DNA of 38,535 bases from an uncultured Pseudomonadota bacterium. GTDB lineage: Bacteria; Pseudomonadota; Gammaproteobacteria; Steroidobacterales; Steroidobacteraceae. The stretch is from assembly GCA_903862885.1 (NCBI GenBank), contig CAIOZU010000037.1, positions 1 to 38,535 of the forward strand. Direction: 5' to 3'. A model generated the notes under the pieces. That model saw only the letters and a list, made by a program, of their open reading frames with translations. It did not search any database and had not been told where the DNA came from. Numbering within the stretch: position 1 is the stretch's first letter; the number at the start of each line of letters is the position of its first letter. Shown piece by piece: positions 32,987 through 38,535 of this stretch. Made by a program: the position numbers and the translations under genes.

Positions 32987-33020
32987 GACTGTGCCCGCGT
33001 AAGCGGGCACAGTCGTTTCT
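32987..33020 (+). terminator. Rho-independent terminator of the mini-gene
   Basis: Perfect 12-base-pair stem GACTGTGCCCGC/GCGGGCACAGTC with a GTAA tetraloop, followed by GTTTCT. The T-run is short, but the stem is the strongest in this part of the window. It separates the mini-gene from rpiA. Confidence 0.7.
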
Positions 33021-33088
33021 GGGGTATGTGAATGATGAGGGCCGTTATTACCCGCGCGCCCGAGCCTTAAAAATAAGGGGTTTGCGCC

Positions 33089-33751
33089 ATGGCGAGTGAT
33101 GACCAAAAACGCCGGGCCGCAGAAGCGGCACTGGCTTATGTGCCAGAAGGATCGGTCATCGGAGTTGGTACCGGCTCGACCGTGAATCACTTTATCCATG
33201 CCCTGGCCCAGGTCCGTTTCAAAATCCAAGCGGCTGTCTCAAGCTCAGATGCCACCACCCGCCTGCTCAAAGCCGCCGGCATCGAGGTGGTTGATTTGAA
33301 CTCCACCGGTGACCTAGAGGTGTACATCGATGGCGCGGATGAGGCGACCCGACAGCTGGCGCTCATCAAAGGGGGGGGTGCCGCATTGACCCGCGAAAAG
33401 ATTGTCGCCGCCGCATCGAGGCGCTTTGTGTGTATCGCCGACCCCTCCAAACTGGTGGCCGTGTTAGGTCGCTTCCCCCTACCCGTTGAAGTGATTCCGA
33501 TGGCCCGCTCTTACGTGGCCCGTCAACTGGTGAAATTAGGGGGGCAACCGGTATGGCGCGAGGGGGTAACCACCGACAATGGCAACGCCATTCTCGATGT
33601 GCACCACCTCAATATTCTCGATCCGTTTAGCCTTGAAACGGAGATCAATCAAATCACCGGTGTGGTGACCAATGGCCTATTTGCTAAGCGTCGCGCCGAT
33701 GTTTTACTGATTGGAACGGACACCGGCGTAGAGACACTTACCGCCACCTAA
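33089..33751 (+). CDS. rpiA: Ribose-5-phosphate isomerase A
   Basis: A 220-residue RpiA, which interconverts ribose 5-phosphate and ribulose 5-phosphate. Diagnostic blocks: [14 protein letters not shown] (phosphate loop), [23 protein letters not shown] (catalytic Asp region), [15 protein letters not shown] (Lys and catalytic Glu) and [11 protein letters not shown]. Length equals E. coli RpiA (219). AAGGGG about ten bases upstream supports the ATG at 33089. It works with rpe, found at 37265-37933, in the non-oxidative pentose phosphate pathway. It stands alone between two terminators. Confidence 0.97.
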   Translation: MASDDQKRRAAEAALAYVPEGSVIGVGTGSTVNHFIHALAQVRFKIQAAVSSSDATTRLLKAAGIEVVDLNSTGDLEVYIDGADEATRQLALIKGGGAALTREKIVAAASRRFVCIADPSKLVAVLGRFPLPVEVIPMARSYVARQLVKLGGQPVWREGVTTDNGNAILDVHHLNILDPFSLETEINQITGVVTNGLFAKRRADVLLIGTDTGVETLTAT

Positions 33752-33806
33752 ATCAATCGTCCGCAGCCGTTCTACCCCGAGAGGCGAACTCGCATCGGAT
33801 CGGACC

Positions 33807-33832
33807 AAAAAAAAGCCCGCGAAGCGGGCTTT
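33807..33832 (-). terminator. Terminator for tRNA-Gln (also usable by rpiA)
   Basis: Nine-base perfect stem AAAGCCCGC/GCGGGCTTT with a three-base loop. On the minus strand it is followed by eight Ts (33807-33814 on the plus strand are A), a classic rho-independent terminator 20 bases after the tRNA. On the plus strand it ends in a short TTT, so it may also stop rpiA transcripts. Confidence 0.85.
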
Positions 33833-33851
33833 GATCGAACCATCTGACTAT

Positions 33852-33925
33852 TGGCTGGGGGACTAGGACTCGAACCTAGATTGACGGAGTCAGAGTCCGC
33901 TGTCCTACCATTAGACGATCCCCCA
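33852..33925 (-). tRNA. tRNA-Gln (anticodon CUG)
   Basis: A 74-base tRNA gene including encoded CCA. The acceptor arm pairs TGGGGGA with TCCCCCA, with the U1-A72 pair typical of bacterial tRNA-Gln. D arm TCGTCTAATGGTAGGACA; anticodon loop CTCTGAC gives anticodon CTG; T arm CTAGGTTCGAGTCCTAG is a perfect five-base stem with the TTCGAGT loop. Downstream of rpsI on the same strand, between two terminators. Confidence 0.95.
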
Positions 33926-33950
33926 ACACGACCGACACCGGGCTGGCCAT

Positions 33951-33982
33951 ACCAAATCGCCGAGAGGGTAGGCTCTCGGCGA
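33951..33982 (-). terminator. Terminator of rplM-rpsI
   Basis: Ten-base perfect stem TCGCCGAGAG/CTCTCGGCGA with a six-base loop, 13 bases after the rpsI stop. On the minus strand TTTGGT follows, a short T-run. It probably ends most ribosomal-protein transcripts before the tRNA. Confidence 0.65.
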
Positions 33983-33995
33983 ATGGGGCGAAACG

Positions 33996-34394
33996 TTAAC
34001 GCTTCGAGAACTGGGTACCGCGACGGGCTTTGCGACGGCCCACTTTCTTACGTTCGACTTCACGCGCATCGCGGGTCACAAAACCTGCCACGCGCAAGAC
34101 TTTACGCAAAGTCTCGTCATACACCATCAGCGCGCGGGTGATGCCGTGGCGAATCGCACCGGCCTGACCGGTGATCCCACCGCCGTCCACCAAGACATTG
34201 ACGTCAAAGCGGTCGACCATTTGCACCAGCTCCAGTGGCTGACGAACAATCATCCGGCCGGTCTCGCGACCAAAAAACTCTTCAATGGTGCGGTGATTAA
34301 CCGTGATTTTCCCGGTACCCGGCGTCAAATGCACTCGAGCGGTCGAGGTTTTGCGGCGGCCGGTGCCGTAATAAGTTGCGCTACTAGCAGTCAT
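33996..34394 (-). CDS. rpsI: 30S ribosomal protein S9
   Basis: A 132-residue S9. [19 protein letters not shown] at the start and the basic C-terminus [16 protein letters not shown], which reaches the P-site tRNA, are family signatures; [19 protein letters not shown] is the conserved centre. Second gene of the rplM-rpsI operon, 26 bases after rplM. A terminator-like hairpin follows. Confidence 0.98.
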   Translation of the reverse strand: MTASSATYYGTGRRKTSTARVHLTPGTGKITVNHRTIEEFFGRETGRMIVRQPLELVQMVDRFDVNVLVDGGGITGQAGAIRHGITRALMVYDETLRKVLRVAGFVTRDAREVERKKVGRRKARRGTQFSKR

Positions 34395-34420
34395 GGGCTT
34401 CTCTTTGAAGATCTAGGGCG

Positions 34421-34852
34421 TCAGGCGAGGTCCAACACGGCCGGCTGTTGAGCGGCGTGTGGATGCTGATTGCCAGCAAATACATGTAATTTCTTGAACA
34501 TTTTACGGCCCAGTGGGCCCTTCGGCAGCATGCCCTTCACGGCAATTTCAATCGCGCGCTCCGGATGCTCAGCCATCATTTTCCCAAGGTTAATACCCTT
34601 GATACCACCGATCGCACCGGTGTGGTGGTAGTACATTTTGTCGGCCATTTTGGCGCCAGTGACGTGGATTTTCTCCGCGTTCAACACGACAATGTAGTCA
34701 CCGCAGTCCACGTGCGGGGTATAAGACGGCTTGTGCTTACCGCGCAGGCGCATGGCCAGGGCAGTGGCCAAGCGGCCTAATGTCTTGCCAGAAGCGTCAA
34801 CGACAAACCAGTCGCGGCGCACTGTCTGATTATTTTCAAAACTCGTATACAT
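34421..34852 (-). CDS. rplM: 50S ribosomal protein L13
   Basis: A 143-residue L13, an early assembly protein of the large subunit. [34 protein letters not shown] and [15 protein letters not shown] are diagnostic, as is [18 protein letters not shown]. First gene of the rplM-rpsI operon, read from the promoter at 34887-34915. Length matches E. coli L13 (142). Confidence 0.98.
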   Translation of the reverse strand: MYTSFENNQTVRRDWFVVDASGKTLGRLATALAMRLRGKHKPSYTPHVDCGDYIVVLNAEKIHVTGAKMADKMYYHHTGAIGGIKGINLGKMMAEHPERAIEIAVKGMLPKGPLGRKMFKKLHVFAGNQHPHAAQQPAVLDLA

Positions 34853-34886
34853 GGATCGACCCTAGGGGCTCGGCGAAAGACCGCGA

Positions 34887-34915
34887 AGTGTACTGATTGC
34901 CGAGCAACTTGGCAA
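34887..34915 (-). promoter_or_regulatory. Sigma-70 promoter of rplM-rpsI
   Basis: On the minus strand TTGCCA (34915-34910) and TACACT (34892-34887) are separated by 17 bases. Transcription would start near 34880, giving a leader of about 28 bases before the rplM ATG. Confidence 0.65.
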
Positions 34916-34977
34916 AGCCCATGTGCATTTCAGTCGGGCACGACCGCGGCACTCCGTTCACGGATCCGCCGGCTCTA

Positions 34978-34983
34978 TATAAT
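34978..34983 (+). promoter_or_regulatory. -10 element of the coq7 promoter
   Basis: A perfect TATAAT within CTATATAATAG. The best -35 is TTCACG at 34957-34962, 15 bases upstream, which is weak. The start would be near 34990, leaving a leader of about 15 bases that still holds the GGGAG ribosome site at 34994-34998. Confidence 0.5.
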
Positions 34984-35004
34984 AGACTGCACCGGGAGAT
35001 CAGC

Positions 35005-35658
35005 ATGCGCCAATTATCCGCCGTTGACAGACTTATTTCTCTTTTAGATCAAGGACTTAAGGTTTCCTTCGCGCCGAACAACCCCTCCCGCCTAGGGTCG
35101 AGGCCCCTGCCACAGCCACCCGCCACTGAAACCCACTGCGCGCTCGATCCGGTCAGCGCGCGCACCTCGGCGGCTTTGATGCGCATTAATCATGCCGGTG
35201 AGGTGGCGGCTCAGGCGCTCTACTACGGCCAGGCACTGGTCGCCAAAACCCCTGAAGTACGCACATTTTTATTGGATGCCGCCCGGGAGGAAGGAGATCA
35301 CCTCAGCTGGTGCGCCACGCGCTTAGCGCAGTTAAACGCGCGCCCAAGCCTTCTGAACCCCTTTTGGTTTACCGGCGCCTTCGCCATCGGTGCGATCGCA
35401 GGCCTCGCCGGCGATCGGCTGAGCTTGGGCTTTATCACCGAGACCGAACGCCAAGTCGAGGCCCATCTCAGCGATCACCTCAGCCGACTGCCGCCCGCTG
35501 ATGACGCGAGTCGCGCCATCATCGAACAAATGAAGGCTGATGAAATACGCCATGGCCAACAGGCCCATGATCGTGGCGGCCAAGACTTACCCACCCCCAT
35601 CCGCCAACTAATGAGCGCTACGTCACGAATCATGACCCTGAGTGCCGGCTTGATTTGA
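35005..35658 (+). CDS. coq7: Coq7-type demethoxyubiquinone hydroxylase
   Basis: A 217-residue di-iron protein that hydroxylates C6 in ubiquinone synthesis (alternative to UbiF). The iron ligands are in RINHAGEVAAQALYYGQ (Glu, with ExxH nearby), EEGDHLSWC (Glu and His), TERQVEAHLSDHL (Glu) and KADEIRHGQQA (Glu and His). The central hydrophobic stretch FWFTGAFAIGAIAGLAG would dip into the membrane. The ATG at 35005 has GGGAG six bases before it; the frame is open upstream to 34897 but lies over the rplM promoter. It completes the set of ring hydroxylases with the two Ubi genes at 26972-29454. Confidence 0.95.
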   Translation: MRQLSAVDRLISLLDQGLKVSFAPNNPSRLGSRPLPQPPATETHCALDPVSARTSAALMRINHAGEVAAQALYYGQALVAKTPEVRTFLLDAAREEGDHLSWCATRLAQLNARPSLLNPFWFTGAFAIGAIAGLAGDRLSLGFITETERQVEAHLSDHLSRLPPADDASRAIIEQMKADEIRHGQQAHDRGGQDLPTPIRQLMSATSRIMTLSAGLI

Positions 35659-35748
35659 GACATGGTGCACGCTTAGCGCGCCTGCGCTTACATTATGTTT
35701 AATTGTCGCTAACATGTGGCGTGTAGCGATGCAGAAGGAATCTTCGTG

Positions 35749-36510
35749 ATGGACGAACCGATCAAGCCGTTAAGTGATCTCCCAGCGATCAATCGCTTTC
35801 TGAGTTATTGCCGCGTACGTCCGGTGGCCACGAAGACCGTTCTCATTCACGCCGGCGATCTGCCCGATACGCTCTACTACATCATCAGCGGTTCTGTCGA
35901 AGTGATGATTGAAGACGAAGAAGGCAATGAGATGGTGTTGGCCTATCTCAATAAGGGCCAATTCTTCGGAGAAATGGGGCTTTTCCAAGAAGCGTCTACC
36001 CGCAGTGCCTGGGTGCGCACCCGTCAACGTTGTGAATTGGCAGAAATGACCTACGCGCGCTTTCGGCAGATTGCAGCAGAAAGCCCGAATCTTATTTTTG
36101 AGTTGGCCACCCAATTGGCCAGCCGCTTGGATCGCACTAATCGAAAGCTCGGCGATTTAGCGTTTGTGGATGTCACCGGTCGCGTCGCTCACGCCATCAT
36201 GGATTTGTGTGGCGAACCGGATGCGATGACCCATCCACAGGGCATGCAGATCAAAGTCAGTCGCCAAGAACTGTCGCGTTTGGTTGGCTGCTCACGTGAA
36301 ATGGCCGGACGCGTCCTCAAGGTGTTAGAAGAGCAAGGTCTACTGACCGCGAGTGGCAAAACGATTGTCGTGTTTGGCGCAAGACCAAAAGTCAAAACCC
36401 GACCGACCACCATACCCACCTCAGAGACGCGCTATAAAGCCACCCCCGCACCAGCGCCCGCCGCTGCCCGCGCCGATGAAGACGACGACGATGAGGACGA
36501 CGACGAATAG
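35749..36510 (+). CDS. crp: Crp/Vfr/Clp-type cyclic-nucleotide-responsive regulator with an acidic tail
   Basis: A 253-residue CRP homologue. The cyclic-nucleotide domain (1-130) keeps cAMP contacts: Gly74-Glu75 in FGEMGLFQE and Arg85-Ser86 in TRSAWVR; Thr130 is kept, but the next residue is Asn131 where E. coli CRP has Ser128. The winged helix is typical: KVSRQELSRLVGCSREMAGR. Length matches CRP up to about 211; a further 42 residues form a Pro/Ala linker and a run of eleven acidic residues, not found in E. coli CRP or Vfr. The ATG at 35749 has AAGGAA nine bases before it. The order coq7-crp is also seen in Xanthomonas, where the protein (Clp) responds to c-di-GMP; residue content here suits cAMP better. 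Confidence 0.92.
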   Translation: MDEPIKPLSDLPAINRFLSYCRVRPVATKTVLIHAGDLPDTLYYIISGSVEVMIEDEEGNEMVLAYLNKGQFFGEMGLFQEASTRSAWVRTRQRCELAEMTYARFRQIAAESPNLIFELATQLASRLDRTNRKLGDLAFVDVTGRVAHAIMDLCGEPDAMTHPQGMQIKVSRQELSRLVGCSREMAGRVLKVLEEQGLLTASGKTIVVFGARPKVKTRPTTIPTSETRYKATPAPAPAAARADEDDDDEDDDE

Positions 36511-36673
36511 CACTTGCGATGACACGCTGATCCGATGAGGCAACCGGCCCGTACGCAGATCCGTTCTCAACCGCCTCCAATGATCTGATTAAAATAAAAT
36601 GTTTAGCCCCCTCATGGGCTCATCATACGAACTCTTCCCTTGTGAGCGCGAGAGTCTACTCGTTGTCAGCGCA

Positions 36674-37144
36674 ATGGATCGCGCACGCAAACCACAACGA
36701 GGGATCACCAGGAGTACGGCTCAAACGCACAAAGGCGCTTGTTTCTGCGGTGAAGTGACAGTTGAAGTCACCGGCGATCCGGCTGCAATGGGCTATTGCC
36801 ATTGCGCCTCTTGCCGCCACGGGTCCGCCGGACCCGTCAATGCGTTCACACTGTGGAAGCCTGACGCCCTTAAGATCACTCAAGGCGCCACTCAACTCGG
36901 CACCTATCATCAAACACTCATCAGTTCGCGCCAGTGTGGCAAGCAGTGCGGCGGGCATCTGTTCACACAGCACCCCACGATGGGTCGGGTCGACATCTAT
37001 GCCGCATTGATCCCCACGCTGGCTTTCGAGGCGGGTGTTCACGTGCACTACCAAGAGACCGTGCTACATATTCACGACGGCAAACCAAAAATGAAAGATA
37101 GGCCCGCCGAGATGGGCGGCTCCGGGGTGTTATTGCCCGAGTGA
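36674..37144 (+). CDS. GFA (glutathione-dependent formaldehyde-activating)/CENP-V family protein
   Basis: A zinc-binding GFA-family protein of about 156 residues. The cysteine pattern is complete: GACFCGEV, CHCASCRHGSA and CGKQCGG, which make up the structural and catalytic zinc sites. GAMMA-type Gfa speeds formation of S-hydroxymethylglutathione from formaldehyde and glutathione, but many members have other or unknown substrates. Formaldehyde is a product of oxidative demethylation, so a link to the upstream methylamine genes is tempting, though they are 14 kb away. The ATG at 36674 starts near the domain; the frame is open to an ATG at 36599, with no ribosome site at either. Confidence 0.8.
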   Translation: MDRARKPQRGITRSTAQTHKGACFCGEVTVEVTGDPAAMGYCHCASCRHGSAGPVNAFTLWKPDALKITQGATQLGTYHQTLISSRQCGKQCGGHLFTQHPTMGRVDIYAALIPTLAFEAGVHVHYQETVLHIHDGKPKMKDRPAEMGGSGVLLPE

Positions 37145-37169
37145 CCGCCTACAGATGAGGGGGTAGGGC

Positions 37170-37191
37170 GCGGCGCCGAGAGTCGCGCCGC
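37170..37191. terminator. Hairpin between the convergent GFA and rpe genes
   Basis: Perfect seven-base GC stem GCGGCGC/GCGCCGC with an eight-base loop, between convergent genes. No T-run on either strand, so if it ends transcription it does so weakly or with Rho. Confidence 0.35.
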
Positions 37192-37264
37192 TACTCGCGT
37201 GCCAGCAGGCTAGGCCGTGTCCCGCGCACACTGCACCTACCCAAGCGAGCCGCTTGATCAGCCT

Positions 37265-37933
37265 TTAAGTAGCGGCGGCCAATTGCTCGCGCATCTCCCG
37301 AATCACATCCGGGTAATGCGGCGCACTGAAAATAGCGGAACCGGCCACAAAGGTATCGGCACCCGCTCGCGCAATCTCACCGATATTGTCCACTTTCACG
37401 CCGCCATCTACCTCGAGACGAATCTCACGCCCTGAGGCTTTGATCATGGAGCGCACCGCGGTGAGCTTCTTTAAGACACTCGGAATAAACGCCTGTCCAC
37501 CAAAGCCCGGGTTGACGGACATCAACAAAATTAAATCCACTTTGTCCATCACACAATCGAGCACATGCAAAGAGGTGGCCGGATTGAGCACAATCCCAGG
37601 CTTGCAGCCGTGCTCACGAATCAAACTGATGGTACGATCCACATGCTCACTGGCTTCGGGATGAAAGGAAATCCAATCGGCCCCTGCCGCCGCAAAGTCG
37701 GGAATCAGCCGATCCACGGGTTTCACCATTAAATGCACATCGATCGGCGCTTTGATGCCGTGCTTACGCAGCGCCGCGCACACCAATGGACCGATGGTTA
37801 AATTGGGGACGTAATGGTTATCCATCACATCAAAATGAATCCAGTCTGCGCCGGCGGCTAACACCGCCTCCACTTCAGCCCCTAGGCGTGCAAAATCGGC
37901 AGACAAAATAGACGGCGCGATGACAGGCAACAT
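37265..37933 (-). CDS. rpe: Ribulose-phosphate 3-epimerase
   Basis: A 222-residue TIM-barrel enzyme that interconverts ribulose 5-phosphate and xylulose 5-phosphate. Metal and catalytic residues are in [33 protein letters not shown] (His, Asp), DVHLMV (His), [10 protein letters not shown] and LEVDGGV (Asp). Length equals E. coli Rpe (225). It is 33 bases downstream of the antitoxin-like gene on the same strand and may share its transcript. Confidence 0.97.
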   Translation of the reverse strand: MLPVIAPSILSADFARLGAEVEAVLAAGADWIHFDVMDNHYVPNLTIGPLVCAALRKHGIKAPIDVHLMVKPVDRLIPDFAAAGADWISFHPEASEHVDRTISLIREHGCKPGIVLNPATSLHVLDCVMDKVDLILLMSVNPGFGGQAFIPSVLKKLTAVRSMIKASGREIRLEVDGGVKVDNIGEIARAGADTFVAGSAIFSAPHYPDVIREMREQLAAAT

Positions 37934-37966
37934 AGGTATCCACCTAGCTATGGCGAGTCCTTAATC

Positions 37967-38377
37967 TTACCGACCTGACAGCAAGTGCGCGACTGCCACG
38001 AGCGCATCGACACCCCCTTCCATCATGTAGTGCACCGGTGGTTCACCCTTAAAGGGCGCCTCGCGACGCGGCTCATGGATCCATCGAAACCCCTGGTCAC
38101 TGCTTAAACCACTCTTGGCAAGGGCCGCGTGGATACCGGTAATGATCTGAATGCGCTTTTGTTGAGCGGGTGTCAGGCGAGTGCCATGGCCTACCCGGTA
38201 ACGCCTGAGCACTGCCGTCGACGGGCAGCGCAGCAACTTACACTGCTGAATCTCCGACAGCTCCCACGCATCGGCTACTCGAAAGAAGGATTGCAGTGCT
38301 ACAGGCACATGGCCAGGAACGGGGGCTTTGGCCTCAACGGAGGCCGCGGGACTCGGAGATGATTTCGTAGGCTTCAC
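37967..38377 (-). CDS. MbcA/ParS/Xre-antitoxin-like protein, without a toxin beside it
   Basis: A 136-residue protein. Residues 1-30 are low in complexity. The middle (about 30-75) is helical and could hold an Xre-like DNA-binding unit (ELSEIQQCKLLRCPSTAVLR). The C-terminal 50 residues fit the MbcA/ParS/Xre toxin-binding domain: RWIHEPRREAPFKGEPPVHY then MMEGGVDALVAVAHLL, with the typical W-x-P...F-x-G-x-x-P...GG pattern. Such proteins usually pair with a RES-domain toxin; the neighbours here are rpe and djlA, so no toxin is adjacent. The GTG at 38377 would overlap djlA by 44 bases; a GTG at 38308 gives a shorter 113-residue product and no overlap. Confidence 0.6.
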   Translation of the reverse strand: MKPTKSSPSPAASVEAKAPVPGHVPVALQSFFRVADAWELSEIQQCKLLRCPSTAVLRRYRVGHGTRLTPAQQKRIQIITGIHAALAKSGLSSDQGFRWIHEPRREAPFKGEPPVHYMMEGGVDALVAVAHLLSGR

Positions 38378-38535
38378 GGATGCGCTGTGTCTTTTCTTTA
38401 GCTAACTCTTGCATGGACTCCGGGAGTCCCCGCGAGACGAGCTTATCCGGGTGGTTTTCGCTCATCAGACGACGATACGCCTTCTTGACCTCCGCGTCGC
38501 TGGCACTGGTCGTGATTCCTAAGGTTTCGTAGGCA
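38334..38535 (-). CDS. djlA: DjlA-like co-chaperone, C-terminal J domain (partial)
   Basis: The last 66 codons of a gene that runs off the right edge. The fragment is a J domain: YETLGITTSASDAEVKKAYR, then LMSENHPDKLVSRGLPESM with the essential His-Pro-Asp, and IREAYEIISESRGLR at the stop. The insertion around KLVSRGLP and the end match the C-terminus of E. coli DjlA, a membrane-anchored DnaK co-chaperone, rather than DnaJ or CbpA. The rest, including the membrane anchor and TerB-like domain, would lie outside the window. Confidence 0.85.
   Translation of the reverse strand, partial: AYETLGITTSASDAEVKKAYRRLMSENHPDKLVSRGLPESMQELAKEKTQRIREAYEIISESRGLR

Noticed and set aside
1-38535. Mobile elements, prophage or CRISPR array
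   Set aside because: No transposase, integrase, repeat array or long direct repeats were seen.

Overview
The window is a piece of a gammaproteobacterial chromosome with moderately high GC. The evidence is the conserved block ygfB-pepP-ubiH-ubiI, zapA and 6S RNA, rpiA, rplM-rpsI, coq7 and a Crp/Vfr-type regulator, rpe and djlA. The presence of coq7 and the order coq7-crp recall Xanthomonadales or Pseudomonas-like lineages, but I cannot place the organism further. No insertion sequences, integrases or CRISPR arrays were seen.

Positions 1-22,600 form a dense catabolic region that looks built around methylated nitrogen compounds (betaines, carnitine, methylated amino acids). On the minus strand at the left end lie an AruH-like aminotransferase and an AruI-like thiamine-diphosphate decarboxylase. 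Divergent from them is a plus-strand run: hot-dog thioesterase, ADP-forming acyl-CoA synthetase, CaiD-like carnitinyl-CoA dehydratase, dimethylarginine dimethylaminohydrolase (DDAH) and a histidine-ammonia-lyase homologue that precisely lacks the Ala-Ser-Gly triad that forms the MIO cofactor. Next come a LysR regulator, an MttB-superfamily methyltransferase, an 803-residue dimethylglycine/sarcosine-dehydrogenase-like flavoprotein with a GcvT half, a GlcD-like FAD oxidase, a DUF1993 protein and an exported serine hydrolase. Facing these on the minus strand is carnitine dehydrogenase fused to a thioesterase, then a TetR regulator, an acyl-CoA dehydrogenase and an MFS transporter. A 16-bp palindrome in the promoter region of this second operon is a likely TetR operator.

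Together these genes suggest a working route: gamma-butyrobetaine (or a longer trimethylammonio acid) is activated to its CoA ester, dehydrogenated, hydrated, hydrolysed to carnitine, oxidised, and carried to glycine betaine, which is then demethylated through dimethylglycine. DDAH and the MIO-less lyase would feed in methylarginines and a histidine betaine such as ergothioneine or hercynine. The 3-dehydrocarnitine cleavage enzyme, a corrinoid protein for MttB and an aldehyde dehydrogenase are not in the window.

Positions 22,660-38,535 are mostly housekeeping: a TPR-sulfotransferase, ispG and a pterin dehydratase, the ubiquinone/pepP/ygfB operon, a divergent zapB-like/zapA unit with 6S RNA (identified here by its closing helix and conserved blocks), an EVE-domain protein, a 21-residue Lys/Ala mini-protein with its own promoter, a structured 3' RNA and a strong terminator, rpiA, tRNA-Gln(CUG), rpsI-rplM, coq7, crp with an unusual acidic tail, a GFA-family protein, rpe, an orphan MbcA/ParS-type antitoxin-like gene and the 3' end of djlA.
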